64,000 nucleotides of DNA from Streptomyces macrolidinus (lineage in GTDB: Bacteria > Actinomycetota > Actinomycetes > Streptomycetales > Streptomycetaceae): NCBI RefSeq assembly GCF_023887685.1, contig NZ_JAMWMR010000003.1, positions 62,001 through 126,000 of the forward strand, read 5' to 3'. Positions 51,863 to 61,740 of this stretch are shown here, in pieces. A program made the translations under genes and the position numbers. The notes under the pieces were generated by a model. That model saw nothing but the letters and a program-made list of their open reading frames with translations, did not search any database and was not told the origin of the DNA. Each line of letters begins with the position of its first letter. Positions within the stretch are counted from its first letter, which is position 1.

Positions 51863-54823
51863 ATGACGGCGGAGCTGGAACACGTCACGGTGGTCTTCGC
51901 CGGGCAGAGTGAGTCCTGGGCCCGGTGGATCGACCACCAGATCCAGGCCGCGGGCCGGGCCACGACGCTCATCCGATGGAACCCGCTGCGCCGGCCACCG
52001 ACCGTGGAGGCGCTCGCCGACCTGCTGAGCGCGCCGGGGCGGGTGCTGCTCCTCCTCGACGACTGGTACGAGCGGCTCGGCCGCGAGCGGTTCACGGCAT
52101 GGGCGGACGTCCTGCGACAGGGACTCCCGGCATACCGCGACCGGCTCGCCGCCGTGAGCGTCACCGCCCGGCCCATGCCCGAGGAGGTCATCGCCCTCGC
52201 ACCCGTCGAACTGCGGGGCCTGCGCCCGGAAGTGGCGCGCAGCCGCGTCCTGGAGTGCGCGGGCGTCCCGGCTCCCGGCATCCTGGTCGACCTGCGCCGC
52301 GGCCCCCGCTTCCCGGACGACCCGCCGGAGGTGTGGCAGGCCCCGCGCCGCAACCGCCGCTTCATCGGGCGGACCGAACTGCTGGAGAAGATGTACGGGG
52401 CCTTCTCCGCCGGGCGTACCGAGGGCGCCGCCGTGGTGCTGCTCGGTCCGGGCGGCTTCGGCAAGACACAGCTCGCGCTGGAGTACGTCCACCGGTTCGC
52501 CGGTGAGTACGACATCGTGTGGTGGGTCAACGCCGCCCAACGGGTCACCGCCCGCGAGCAGTTCGCCGAGCTGGCGCCCCGGCTGGGACTGCCGGACGCC
52601 GGGGACCTCACGGCCACCATCAAGGCCGTACGACGTGAACTGGACCGCACGCTCCGGCCCTGGCTGATGGTCCTGGACGGGGCCGAGGACCCCGACCGGC
52701 TGCTCGATCTCCTCCCGGAGGGGCGCGGGCACGTGCTGATCACCACGTACCGCACCGACTGGGGCGCCCACGCCGAGACCGTCACCATCCCGGTGTTCGA
52801 GCGCCAGGAGAGCGTCGCGTTCGTGGGGCGTCGCACCGCGCGGCTGACCGACGAGCAGGCCGAGCGGCTCGCCGAGGCCGTCGAGGACATGCCGCTGCTG
52901 CTCGACCAGACCGCCACCTGGCTGGACCTGAACCCCGCCGTGCCCGTGGACGCGTATCTCCGGGACATCCGGGACGGCCGACCCGACCGGTTCGGGGTCA
53001 TGGCCTCCGGCCAGTACCCGCAGAGCTTCGAGGTCGCCTGGGCCAAGCTGGTCAACAGCCTGCGCGAAGGGGCCGAATCCGCCTGGCAGTTGCTCAACCT
53101 GCTGGTCTGCTTCTCCCCGGACGTCGTCCCCGTGCGGCTGCTGCAGACGGCCCGGCACGGCGATCTGCCGCCCGAACTGGCCGAGTTGGTCGCCGAGCCC
53201 AGTAGCTGGAACACCGCCCTGCGCAAGCTGTCCGAGATCACCTCCATGCGCATCGAGTACGAGCAGAACCCTCGGATGGACACGCAGACCGTCGGCACGC
53301 TGCGCATGCACCGCCTCTTCCACCGGTTCGTGCGCTCCATCCAGTCGCCCGACGACGTCGCGCGCTACTCGGCCGCCGCCCGCAGGGTCCTGGTCTCCGC
53401 CGACCCGCGCGACCCCGCCTCGGCCGCCAACGGGGCCCGGTACGCGGCGCTCATCCCGCATCTGGAACCGTCCCGGGCCCTGGAGTCGACCGACGACGAC
53501 CTCCGCGAACTCGTCCTCAACTGCATCGAACACCTGCGGATGCGGGGCGAGTACCACGACGGCTGGTGGCTGAGCCGCATGGCCGTGGAGAACTGGAGCG
53601 CCACCGCCGCGCCCACCGACCGCCACGTCCTCGTCGCCGTCCACCAACTCGCCAACATGCTCCGCAGACTGGGGAAGTACGCGGAGGCCGAGAGCGTCGG
53701 CCGCGACATCCTCGGGCGGCTGGAGACCGCCGGGAACACCCGCCCCATCGAGCTGATCCGCGCCAAGGACGGCCTCGGCGGCACGCTCATGGCGCTCGCC
53801 CGGTACGACGAGGCGGGCGCCCTGTTCGAGGAGGCCGCCGCGATCGCCGCCGCCGAACTCGGCGACGAGCAGGTGCCGCGCACCCTCGCCCTCCGCAGCA
53901 ACCTCGCGGTCGCCCTCGGCCTCCAGGGCCACTACGCCGACTCGCTCTCCCTGCATCTGAAGGTCTTCGAGGCCCGTGTGGAGGTCCTCGGCGGCAAGCA
54001 TCCGCTCACCCTCAACTCCGCGCTGGGCACGGCCTGGATGCTGCGGCTGCTCGGCGACTACCGCGAGGCACTGGCCATCCAGGGCCACAACTCCCGCGCC
54101 CACAGCCAGGCGTTGGGCCGCAACCACAGCCAGACCCTGCTCGCCGAGCACAACCTCGCCCTGTGCGCCCGCCGCGTCGGCGACCTCCAGTTCGCGGAGG
54201 CCATGATGGGCGCGGCCCGGCGCAGGCTGCTGGGCCGCCGCGGCCCCCAGCACCCCGAGTCCCTGATGGTCACCTGCGACTACGCGATGCTGCTGCGCGA
54301 CCTGGGCCGTATCGAAGAGGCCCGGGAACTGGCCGAGTTCAGCGCCGGCCAGTACGCGGCCCAGCTCGGCGACCATCATCCGTACGCGATCGGGGCGCGG
54401 GACAACGTCGCCGTCCTGCTGCGCGAGGCGGGTGAGAGCCAGGAGGCGCTCGAACTGTCCCGCGATGTCCGCGCCCGGATGGAGCGGGCGGTGGGCGCCG
54501 ACCATCCCTGGGCCATCGGCTGCGCCAAGAACCAGGTCGCCGCGCTCGCCGCCGACGGCGACACCGAGGCCGCGGTCGCCCTGGGCCGCGAGACCGCCGA
54601 GCGGGCCGCGCGCACCCTGACCGACGCGCACATCCTCACCATCAGCCTGCGGGCCGGACTCGCGGTCGACCTGGCCGGGCTGGGTGAGCACGCGGAGGCC
54701 GAGGCGCTGCGCCGGGACGCGGCCACCCGGCTCACCTGGCTCCTCGGCGCCGATCACCCGCACATCCGCCGCATCCTCGAACGCCACCGCCCGCACTGGG
54801 ACTTCGAGCCCCAGCCGATCTGA
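51863..54823 (+). CDS. fxsT: FxSxx-COOH-system TIR-like/NB-ARC/TPR protein
   Basis: A 986-residue STAND-class protein. Residues 1-110 are a TIR-like domain (VTVVFAGQSESWARWIDHQ, then VLLLLDDWYERLG). Residues about 165-430 are an NB-ARC ATPase with Walker A GPGGFGKTQ (Lys201) and RNRRFIGRTELLEKMYGAF before it. Residues about 560-980 are at least ten TPR units with the LG..H...L...NLA pattern (NHSQTLLAEHNLALCARRVGD). Such proteins accompany FxsA/FxsB and are thought to sense a signal, oligomerise and trigger an effector. The ATG at 51863 has GAGGGGA upstream; a TTG at 51812 is the other option. No separate FxsC gene is present; the TIR-like part is fused. Confidence 0.87.
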   Translation: MTAELEHVTVVFAGQSESWARWIDHQIQAAGRATTLIRWNPLRRPPTVEALADLLSAPGRVLLLLDDWYERLGRERFTAWADVLRQGLPAYRDRLAAVSVTARPMPEEVIALAPVELRGLRPEVARSRVLECAGVPAPGILVDLRRGPRFPDDPPEVWQAPRRNRRFIGRTELLEKMYGAFSAGRTEGAAVVLLGPGGFGKTQLALEYVHRFAGEYDIVWWVNAAQRVTAREQFAELAPRLGLPDAGDLTATIKAVRRELDRTLRPWLMVLDGAEDPDRLLDLLPEGRGHVLITTYRTDWGAHAETVTIPVFERQESVAFVGRRTARLTDEQAERLAEAVEDMPLLLDQTATWLDLNPAVPVDAYLRDIRDGRPDRFGVMASGQYPQSFEVAWAKLVNSLREGAESAWQLLNLLVCFSPDVVPVRLLQTARHGDLPPELAELVAEPSSWNTALRKLSEITSMRIEYEQNPRMDTQTVGTLRMHRLFHRFVRSIQSPDDVARYSAAARRVLVSADPRDPASAANGARYAALIPHLEPSRALESTDDDLRELVLNCIEHLRMRGEYHDGWWLSRMAVENWSATAAPTDRHVLVAVHQLANMLRRLGKYAEAESVGRDILGRLETAGNTRPIELIRAKDGLGGTLMALARYDEAGALFEEAAAIAAAELGDEQVPRTLALRSNLAVALGLQGHYADSLSLHLKVFEARVEVLGGKHPLTLNSALGTAWMLRLLGDYREALAIQGHNSRAHSQALGRNHSQTLLAEHNLALCARRVGDLQFAEAMMGAARRRLLGRRGPQHPESLMVTCDYAMLLRDLGRIEEARELAEFSAGQYAAQLGDHHPYAIGARDNVAVLLREAGESQEALELSRDVRARMERAVGADHPWAIGCAKNQVAALAADGDTEAAVALGRETAERAARTLTDAHILTISLRAGLAVDLAGLGEHAEAEALRRDAATRLTWLLGADHPHIRRILERHRPHWDFEPQPI

Positions 54824-54876
54824 GCGGCGACGGCCGCCGAGCACGCCGAGCACGCCGAACGGTCGAACATGCCGAA

Positions 54877-54913
54877 GGGCCCGGTCCCGGGAAGAACTCC
54901 CGGGACCGGGCCC
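54877..54913. terminator. Bidirectional terminator between the island and kgd
   Basis: A perfect 16-bp stem (GGGCCCGGTCCCGGGA and its complement) with a 5-base loop, between the convergent TPR gene and kgd. It marks the end of the seven-gene block. Confidence 0.9.
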
Positions 54914-54936
54914 TGTCGTCAGCCGTGCTCAGTGGC

Positions 54937-57900
54937 TCAGGCCTCGAACACCTCGCGCACGAGCTGCTCCTGCTCCGCCTGGTGCCGCTTCGCGGAACCG
55001 ACGGCCGGGGAGGAGCCGTGCGGACGGGAGATACGGCGCAGCCGCTCGCCCGCCGGGATGTCGGCGCCGACCGCCAGGTCCAGGTGGTCGATGAGGTTCA
55101 GGGCGATGAACGGCCATGCGCCCTGGTTCGCCGGCTCTTCCTGGGCCCACAGGTATTTCTCGGCGTTCGGGTACTTCGCGATCTCCGCCTGGAGCTCGGC
55201 ACCCGGCAGCGGGTACAGGCGCTCGAGCCGGATGATCGCCGTGTCCGTCACACCGCGCTTGCGGCGCTCGGCGTCGAGGTCGTAGTAGACCTTGCCCGCC
55301 GTGAAGACGACCTTGCGGACGGCGGCCGGGTCCACCGAGGCGTCCCCGATGACCGGACGGAACTGGCCCGTGGTGAACTCCTCCGCCTTGGACGCGGCGG
55401 CCTTGAGGCGCAGCATCGACTTCGGCGTGAAGACCACCAGCGGCTTGTGGTGCGGGTTGTGCACCTGCCACCGCAGGAGGTGGAAGTAGTTCGACGGGAG
55501 CGTGGGCATGGCCACCGTCATGTTGTTCTGGGCGCAGAGCTGGAGGAACCGCTCCGGGCGGGCCGAGGAGTGGTCCGGGCCCTGGCCCTCGTAGCCGTGC
55601 GGGAGCAGGAGCGTGACGCCGGACGTCTGGCCCCACTTCTGCTCGGCCGAGGAGATGAACTCGTCCACGACGGTCTGCGCACCGTTGACGAAGTCACCGA
55701 ACTGCGCCTCCCACATCACGAGCGCGTTCGAGCGGGCCAGCGAGTAGCCGTACTCGAAGCCCATCGCCGCGTACTCGGACAGCAGCGAGTTGTAGACGTT
55801 CAGCCGCGCCTGGTCCTCGGCCAGGTACTGCAGCGGCGTGTACTCCTCGCCGGACTCGCGGTCGATGATGACCGCGTGGCGCTGGCCGAAGGTGCCGCGC
55901 TGGGAGTCCTGGCCGGACAGCCGGACCGGGACGCCCTCGAGGAGCAGCGAGCCGATGGCGAGGGTCTCGCCCATGCCCCAGTCGATCGTGCCGTCCTCGA
56001 CCATCACCGCACGGCGCTGGAGCTGCGGCAGCAGACGCGGGTGGACGGTGATGTGGTCGGGGATGTTGACCTGGGACTCGGCGATCCGCTTGACGACCTC
56101 GGCGGACACGGCCGTGTCGACCGCCACCGGGAAGCCGTCCAGCGGGCCGGGCGCGGCGGCCTCGGCGGGCTGCGAGGTGGCCTCGCGGACCTCCGTGAAG
56201 ACCTTCTCGAGCTGGCCCTGGTAGTCCTGGAGGGCCTGCTCGGCCTCTTCCAGGGTGATGTCGCCCCGGCCGATCAGCGACTCGGTGTACAGCTTGCGTA
56301 CCGAGCGCTTCTTGTCGATCAGGTCGTACATCAGCGGCTGCGTGAAGGCCGGGTTGTCCGACTCGTTGTGACCGCGGCGGCGGTAGCAGATGAGGTCGAT
56401 CACCACGTCCTTGTTGAACGCCTGGCGGAACTCGAAGGCCAGGCGCGCGACGCGCACGACCGCCTCCGGGTCGTCGCCGTTCACGTGGAAGATCGGGGCC
56501 TCGATCATGCGGGCCACGTCCGTGGCGTACATCGAGGAGCGGGACGACTCCGGGGCCGCCGTGAAGCCGACCTGGTTGTTGATGACGATGTGGACCGTGC
56601 CGCCCGTGCGGTAACCGCGGAGCTGCGACATGTTCAGGGTCTCGGCCACCACGCCCTGGCCCGCGAAGGCCGCGTCGCCGTGGATCGCCACCGGCATGAC
56701 CGTGAAGTCCGTGCCGCCCTTGTTGATGATGTCCTGCTTGGCGCGGGAGACACCCTCGAGGACCGGGTCCACCGCCTCCAGGTGCGAGGGGTTCGCGACC
56801 AGGGAGACCTTGATCTGCTCGCCGTCCAGGCCCGTGAAGGTGCCCTCGGCGCCCAGGTGGTACTTGACGTCGCCGGAGCCGTGCATCGACTTCGGGTCGA
56901 GGTTGCCCTCGAACTCACGGAAGATCTGCGCGTACGACTTGCCGACGATGTTGGCCAGCACGTTCAGCCGGCCGCGGTGGGCCATGCCGATGACGACCTC
57001 GTCCAGACGCGACTCGGCAGCGCTGTCGATCACCGCGTCCAGCAGCGGGATGACGGACTCGCCGCCCTCCAGGGAGAAGCGCTTCTGGCCGACGTACTTG
57101 GTCTGCAGGAACGTCTCGAAGGCCTCGGCGGCGTTCAGGCGGCGCAGGATGCGGAGCTGCTCCTCGCGCTCCGGCTTGGAGTGCGGGCGCTCCACCCGGT
57201 CCTGGATCCACTTGCGCTGCTTGGGGTCCTGGATGTGCATGTACTCGATGCCGGTGGTGCGGCAGTACGAGTCGCGCAGCACACCGAGGATGTCGCGCAG
57301 CTTCATCATCGACTTGCCGGCGAAGCCGCCGACGGCGAACTCGCGCTCCAGGTCCCACAGGGTGAGGCCGTGCTCGGTGATGTCCAGGTCGGGGTGCTTG
57401 CGCTGCTGGTACTCCAGCGGGTCGGTGTCGGCCATGACATGGCCGCGGACCCGGTAGGAGTGGATCAGCTCGAAGACCCGCGCGGCCTTGGTGACGTCGT
57501 CGTCGTGCGAGGCGTCGATGTCCTTGAGCCAGCGGACCGGCTCGTAGGGGATGCGCAGGGCCTTGAAGATCTCGTCGTAGAAGCCCTTCTCACCGAGGAG
57601 GAGGTTCGCGACGACGCGCAGGAACTCGCCGGAGGCGGCGCCCTGGATCACCCGGTGGTCGTAGGTCGACGTGAGCGTCATGACCTTCGAGATGCCGAGC
57701 TTGTTCAGGGTGTCCTGGGAGGTGCCCTGGAACTCCGCCGGGTAGTCCATGGAGCCGACGCCCATGATCACGGACTGGCCGGGCATCAGGCGCGGCACGG
57801 AGTGGACGGTGCCGAGGCCGCCGGGGTTGGTGAGGGAGACCGTCACGCCGGTGAAGTCGTCCATCGTCAGCTTGCCGTCGCGGGCACGGCGGACGATGTC

Positions 57901-58716
57901 CTCGTAGGCCTGCCAGAACTCGAAGAAGTTCAGGCTCTCGGCCTTCTTGATCGCCGCGACGACGAGCTGCCGGTCACCGTTCGGCTTCACCAGGTCGATG
58001 GCGAGGCCGAGGTTGATGTGCTCCGGCTTGACCAGGGTCGGCTTGCCGTCCTTCTGCGCGAACGACCAGTTCATCGACGGCATGGCCTTGATGGCCTGCA
58101 CCATCGCGTAGCCGATCAGGTGCGTGAAGGAGATCTTCCCGCCCCGGGCGCGCTTGAGGTGGTTGTTGATGACGATGCGGTTGTCGAAGAGCAGCTTCAC
58201 CGGGACCGCGCGCACGGACGTGGCCGTGGGCAGCTCCAGGGAGGCGTTCATGTTCTTCGCGACGGCGGCGGCGGGGCCGCGCAGCGTCAGCAGTTCGGGG
58301 CCAGCGGGGGCCTCGGCCACGGACTCGTCCTTCTTCGGCTTGGCGGGTGCCGCGGGCTGCGCGGCGACGGGCTTGACGGGCGCAGGCGCGGCGGGCTGCG
58401 GGGCAGCCGGCGCCGGGGCGGCCGGGGCCTGCGGCACTGCGGGGGTCGCAGGGGCGGCGGGGGCCGCCGCGGTGGACGCGGCCGGGGCCGTCGTGGTGGC
58501 AGTGCTCGCCGGAGCCGCGGAGGCGGCGGCAGCCGCTCCCGGCTTGTAGTCGGCGAAGAAGTCCCACCAGGCACGGTCTACCGAATTCGGGTCCTGGAGG
58601 TACTGCTGATAGATCTCGTCGACGAGCCACTCGTTCGGACCGAACGCGGCTGCCGGGTTCTTCCCGGTTTGGTCGTCGGTCGAGACGCTCGAGTTACTGG
58701 GGGACTGTGGCGACAC
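54937..58716 (-). CDS. kgd: Multifunctional 2-oxoglutarate decarboxylase/dehydrogenase E1 (Kgd)
   Basis: A 1259-residue actinobacterial-type oxoglutarate enzyme that combines parts of E2 and E1. The N-terminus ([25 protein letters not shown]) is followed by an Ala/Pro-rich linker (residues about 55-145). The E2-like acyltransferase domain has its catalytic His in YDHRVIQGA near residue 353. The E1 part contains [10 protein letters not shown] and the thiamine-binding segment [12 protein letters not shown] near 675. It works in the TCA cycle with LpdA. The GTG at 58716 (SPQSPSNSS start) agrees with related proteins; GAGG lies about 12 bases upstream, which is loose. It is transcribed from its own promoter in the region 58717-59002. 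Confidence 0.94.
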   Translation of the reverse strand: MSPQSPSNSSVSTDDQTGKNPAAAFGPNEWLVDEIYQQYLQDPNSVDRAWWDFFADYKPGAAAAASAAPASTATTTAPAASTAAAPAAPATPAVPQAPAAPAPAAPQPAAPAPVKPVAAQPAAPAKPKKDESVAEAPAGPELLTLRGPAAAVAKNMNASLELPTATSVRAVPVKLLFDNRIVINNHLKRARGGKISFTHLIGYAMVQAIKAMPSMNWSFAQKDGKPTLVKPEHINLGLAIDLVKPNGDRQLVVAAIKKAESLNFFEFWQAYEDIVRRARDGKLTMDDFTGVTVSLTNPGGLGTVHSVPRLMPGQSVIMGVGSMDYPAEFQGTSQDTLNKLGISKVMTLTSTYDHRVIQGAASGEFLRVVANLLLGEKGFYDEIFKALRIPYEPVRWLKDIDASHDDDVTKAARVFELIHSYRVRGHVMADTDPLEYQQRKHPDLDITEHGLTLWDLEREFAVGGFAGKSMMKLRDILGVLRDSYCRTTGIEYMHIQDPKQRKWIQDRVERPHSKPEREEQLRILRRLNAAEAFETFLQTKYVGQKRFSLEGGESVIPLLDAVIDSAAESRLDEVVIGMAHRGRLNVLANIVGKSYAQIFREFEGNLDPKSMHGSGDVKYHLGAEGTFTGLDGEQIKVSLVANPSHLEAVDPVLEGVSRAKQDIINKGGTDFTVMPVAIHGDAAFAGQGVVAETLNMSQLRGYRTGGTVHIVINNQVGFTAAPESSRSSMYATDVARMIEAPIFHVNGDDPEAVVRVARLAFEFRQAFNKDVVIDLICYRRRGHNESDNPAFTQPLMYDLIDKKRSVRKLYTESLIGRGDITLEEAEQALQDYQGQLEKVFTEVREATSQPAEAAAPGPLDGFPVAVDTAVSAEVVKRIAESQVNIPDHITVHPRLLPQLQRRAVMVEDGTIDWGMGETLAIGSLLLEGVPVRLSGQDSQRGTFGQRHAVIIDRESGEEYTPLQYLAEDQARLNVYNSLLSEYAAMGFEYGYSLARSNALVMWEAQFGDFVNGAQTVVDEFISSAEQKWGQTSGVTLLLPHGYEGQGPDHSSARPERFLQLCAQNNMTVAMPTLPSNYFHLLRWQVHNPHHKPLVVFTPKSMLRLKAAASKAEEFTTGQFRPVIGDASVDPAAVRKVVFTAGKVYYDLDAERRKRGVTDTAIIRLERLYPLPGAELQAEIAKYPNAEKYLWAQEEPANQGAWPFIALNLIDHLDLAVGADIPAGERLRRISRPHGSSPAVGSAKRHQAEQEQLVREVFEA

Positions 58717-59002
58717 GGCGGCAACCGCCCTCTTCCGCTTCTTCGCAAGGTGATGGACAGCGGGGATTAAGGCTACGCCTCCCTGACCGGGAAGGTCAGG
58801 CCGGACCGTGTCATCGTCGTGTATGTCACATCGGAGAGCGCGTTTCGGGGGTGTAAATGGCGGGAAACAAGCGAGGTTCCGGTCTGTGACGGGTACGGCG
58901 ACGCCGACCCGACGCGCAGAGTGCGCGGGCCACTGCCTGATCAACCAGGGTGTCCGTCCCCGGGGCGGACAAGGATCTTGTTCTTCCCTTTCGAACTTTA
59001 CG

Positions 59003-60109
59003 TCAACTTGGGACGGAAGGCTCTCCCGGAAGGGTGACCCGAATCCGGCATCCGCGTGCGGATTCGGCCACGCCGATCCGGCCACCGTGCAGGTCCACCG
59101 CCCAGCGGGCGATCGCGAGGCCGAGACCCGTACCGCCGTCGCTGCCCGGCCCGTGCGGCCGGCTCACCGCGCCGCGGTTGAAACGCTCGAAGACCCGGTG
59201 CCACTCCGACTGCGGGATGCCGGGGCCCTCGTCCACGACCTCCAGCACCAGCGACTCCTTGGCGGGGCCGCTCCGGGCCTTCACGGTCACCCGGCCGTGC
59301 GGGGGGCTGTGCTTGACCGCGTTGTCCACCAGATTGGCGACGACCTGGTGCAGACGTTCGGGGTCCGCGCGCGCCGTCAGCTCCGGCGGGGAGACGTCGA
59401 GGCGCAGATGGACGTCCGTACGTGTGTGACTGCCGGAGCCGGAGGCGAGGCCCGCGCGCGCGGAGGACACCATCTGGGCCTCCTTGAGCACGCCCGAGAG
59501 ATACGGCCACACCTCGAAACGGCGCCTGGTCAGCGGGACCACGCCGTTGTCCAGCCGGGAGAGGTCCAGCAGCGTCTCCACCAAGCGCCCGAGGCGCTCC
59601 GTCTGCTTCAGCGCCGTGCGCATGGTCTCGGGGTCGGCCTGCGTGACCCCGTCCACGATGTTCTCCAGCACCGCGCGCAGAGCCGCGGTGGGCGTGCGCA
59701 GCTCGTGCGAGACGTTGGCCACCAGCTCCTTGCGCTGGCGGTCCTGGGCCTCCAGCTCGTCGGCCATGAGGTTGATCGTGTGGGCCAGATCGCCCAGCTC
59801 GTCCCGGCGGTGGTCACGGACCCGGCGCGAGTAGTCGCCGTGCGAGATGGAGCGCGCCACGGCGTTCATCTCGTCCAGCGGCGCGGTCAGCGAGTGCGCC
59901 ACGAACTGCGTGATCAGCAGGGTCGCGATCATCGAGAACACCGTGATGAAGCGCAGCTCGGTCGCCGTGCGCACCGCGATCAGCAGCAGACCCGTGGTGA
60001 TCAGCACCGAGATGACGACCAGCGCACCCAGCTTGGTCTTGATCGAGAACGGGCGGACACGGCCCCAGGAGTCCTCGGGGCTCTTGCGTCGGTCCGGCCC
60101 GCCGCTCAT
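59003..60109 (-). CDS. Sensor histidine kinase with minimal extracytoplasmic loop
   Basis: A 368-residue membrane kinase. Helix one ([20 protein letters not shown]) and helix two ([20 protein letters not shown]) are separated by only about seven residues (RTATELR), so there is no sensor domain outside the membrane. A HAMP linker follows ([20 protein letters not shown]), then HisKA with the acceptor His near residue 133 ([10 protein letters not shown]) and the HATPase ([27 protein letters not shown]). It is the second gene of a two-gene operon, overlapping the response regulator by four bases. The signal is unknown; S. coelicolor has a similar pair beside kgd. Confidence 0.92.
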   Translation of the reverse strand: MSGGPDRRKSPEDSWGRVRPFSIKTKLGALVVISVLITTGLLLIAVRTATELRFITVFSMIATLLITQFVAHSLTAPLDEMNAVARSISHGDYSRRVRDHRRDELGDLAHTINLMADELEAQDRQRKELVANVSHELRTPTAALRAVLENIVDGVTQADPETMRTALKQTERLGRLVETLLDLSRLDNGVVPLTRRRFEVWPYLSGVLKEAQMVSSARAGLASGSGSHTRTDVHLRLDVSPPELTARADPERLHQVVANLVDNAVKHSPPHGRVTVKARSGPAKESLVLEVVDEGPGIPQSEWHRVFERFNRGAVSRPHGPGSDGGTGLGLAIARWAVDLHGGRIGVAESARGCRIRVTLPGEPSVPS

Positions 60110-60843
60110 GGCGTCGGTGTCTCCAGCGCGTAGCCGACGCCGTGCACGGTACGGATGCGCTCCGCGCCGATCTTCCGCCGCAGGGCCTTGATATGGCTGT
60201 CCACGGTGCGGGTGCCGGAGGCGTCCGCCCAGTCCCACACCTCCGCGAGGAGCTGCTCGCGCGAGAGCACGGCGCGCGGGGTGTTGGCCAGGCACACCAG
60301 CAGATCGAACTCGGTGGGCGTCAGATGGACGTCCTCGCTGCGCACCCGGACCCGGCGCTGCGCGTGGTCGATCTCCAGCTCGCCGAGGCGCAGCATGCCG
60401 CTGCGCGGCGTCGCGGCGGCCAGCGCGGCCCGCTCCATCCGGCGCAGCAGCACATGCACCCGCGCCGCCAACTCCCGCATGGAGAACGGCTTGGTCATGT
60501 AGTCGTCGGCGCCGACGCCGAGCCCGACCAGCATGTCCGTCTCGTCGTCGCGCGCGGTGAGCATCAGCACCGGTACCGGGCGCTGCGCCTGCACCCGGCG
60601 GCAGACCTCCAGGCCGTCGAAGCCCGGCAGCATGATGTCGAGGATCAGCAGGTCGGGCTGCCAGGCCTCGGCCGTGTCCACGGCCGCCGGACCGTCCCCC
60701 GCCGTTTGCACGAGGAATCCCTCCGCGCGCAGGCGGGCGGCGATGGCGTCGACGATCGTCGGGTCGTCCTCGACCACGAGGACCCGCCGTTGGGCGCCCG
60801 GGGTCGCCGTCGTGCCGTTGTGCGAGGTGTGTGTCTGCTCCAT
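60106..60843 (-). CDS. OmpR-family response regulator
   Basis: A 245-residue regulator. The receiver domain has the phospho-acceptor Asp69 (LLILDIMLPG), Asp26-Asp27, Thr96 and Lys118 (MTKPF). The C-terminal winged helix (DVHLTPTEFDLLVCL, then VDSHIKALRRKIG) is of the OmpR type. The basic/Thr-rich N-terminus of 18 residues is extra. The gene precedes and is coupled to its kinase (ATGA). The ATG at 60843 is used because the region upstream has no coding character; the receiver begins at RRVLVVEDD, residue 19. Confidence 0.92.
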   Translation of the reverse strand: MEQTHTSHNGTTATPGAQRRVLVVEDDPTIVDAIAARLRAEGFLVQTAGDGPAAVDTAEAWQPDLLILDIMLPGFDGLEVCRRVQAQRPVPVLMLTARDDETDMLVGLGVGADDYMTKPFSMRELAARVHVLLRRMERAALAAATPRSGMLRLGELEIDHAQRRVRVRSEDVHLTPTEFDLLVCLANTPRAVLSREQLLAEVWDWADASGTRTVDSHIKALRRKIGAERIRTVHGVGYALETPTP

Positions 60844-60955
60844 CGCCCGCCCCTGAGTGTGCTTTCCGGAATCCGTGGGGTGATCCCATGACTGCGCCTG
60901 ACGCATGAGTGATCCGCGTCAGGGAAGCAGCGTACGGGGAGTCACCGCGAGTCGG

Positions 60956-61642
60956 CTATCCAGGTCTGACCGCCAGGTGCACGACGTCGGGAACGCCCCG
61001 GGCAACGCGGACCTCTTCGGTACGCACCTGCTGGAACCCGGCATTCCGTAGGGTTCCTTCGAATTCCGGAGAGGGCTGCGCGGACCACACCGCGAGGACG
61101 CCACCAGGCCTCAACACCCTTGCACAGCTTGCCAGTCCGGTCCCCGAGTACAGGCTGTCGTTGTCCTGGGTGACCGTCCAGTCGGGCCCGTTGTCGATGT
61201 CGAGGCACAGGGCGTCGTACGTGTCCGAAGTCTCATGGAGATGGCGGACGAGATCGGCTTCGAGGATGTCCGTACGGGGGTCGGCGAGGGCCTCGGCGGA
61301 GAGCGCGGACAGCGGTCCGTCGAGGTGCCAGTCGATGATGGCGCGCTCGCGTTCGACCACGGTGATCCGGCCCCAGCGCGGGTCGGCGGCGGCGTGTGCG
61401 AGCGAGAACCCGACTCCGAGGCCGCCGATCAGCACGTGGGGCCGCGGGCGCCCGGCGAGGGCGTCGCAGGCGAGGTCGACGAGCAGCCGCTCCGAGCGTC
61501 CGTCGGACGTGTCCATCAGGAAGCAGCCGTTCGCGATGATCTGGAGCAGTTCGCCGTGGCGGCGCAGCACGACTTCGCCGTGCGGGCCCTCGCGGCGGTC
61601 CAGGATCCGGGGGGCGTCGTAGGTGTGGTCCGGATGAGGCAT
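60956..61642 (-). CDS. Spermidine-synthase-like Rossmann protein
   Basis: A 228-residue protein of the spermidine synthase fold. It has HVLIGGLGVGFSLAHAAAD in place of the GGGxG loop, then VVERERAIIDWH, and LEADLVRHLHETSDTYDALC, followed by LDIDNGP. The catalytic Asp and the N-terminal beta-domain typical of true putrescine aminopropyltransferases are incomplete (the first 60 residues are short), so a methyltransferase-like or other role is possible. The ATG at 61642 is one of three close options (61651, 61660). It is followed on the same strand by the two-component operon's upstream region, and its upstream end lies next to the lysozyme terminator. Confidence 0.75.
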   Translation of the reverse strand: MPHPDHTYDAPRILDRREGPHGEVVLRRHGELLQIIANGCFLMDTSDGRSERLLVDLACDALAGRPRPHVLIGGLGVGFSLAHAAADPRWGRITVVERERAIIDWHLDGPLSALSAEALADPRTDILEADLVRHLHETSDTYDALCLDIDNGPDWTVTQDNDSLYSGTGLASCARVLRPGGVLAVWSAQPSPEFEGTLRNAGFQQVRTEEVRVARGVPDVVHLAVRPG

Positions 61643-61689
61643 GGGTCCCATTGTGGTCAAGCGGGACGCGACGGGACCACCGCAGGGGG

Positions 61690-61724
61690 AAGGCCCGGGG
61701 CTCCGCGAGGGAGCCCCGGGCCTT
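61690..61724 (-). terminator. Terminator after the lysozyme gene
   Basis: A perfect 15-bp stem (AAGGCCCGGGGCTCC and its complement) with a 5-base loop between the GH25 gene stop and the next minus-strand gene. Confidence 0.9.
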
Positions 61725-61740
61725 CGCCGTCTGTCGTGGG

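Noticed and set aside
51686-54853. 1055-codon minus-strand frame opposite the TIR/NB-ARC/TPR gene
   Set aside because: The same artefact. The plus-strand protein has Walker and TPR motifs; the antisense frame has none.
54925-58770. 1281-codon open frame on the plus strand opposite kgd
   Set aside because: Shadow frame created by GC-rich third positions. The composition (Val/Leu/Arg/Asp runs) has no domain character and kgd on the other strand is certain.
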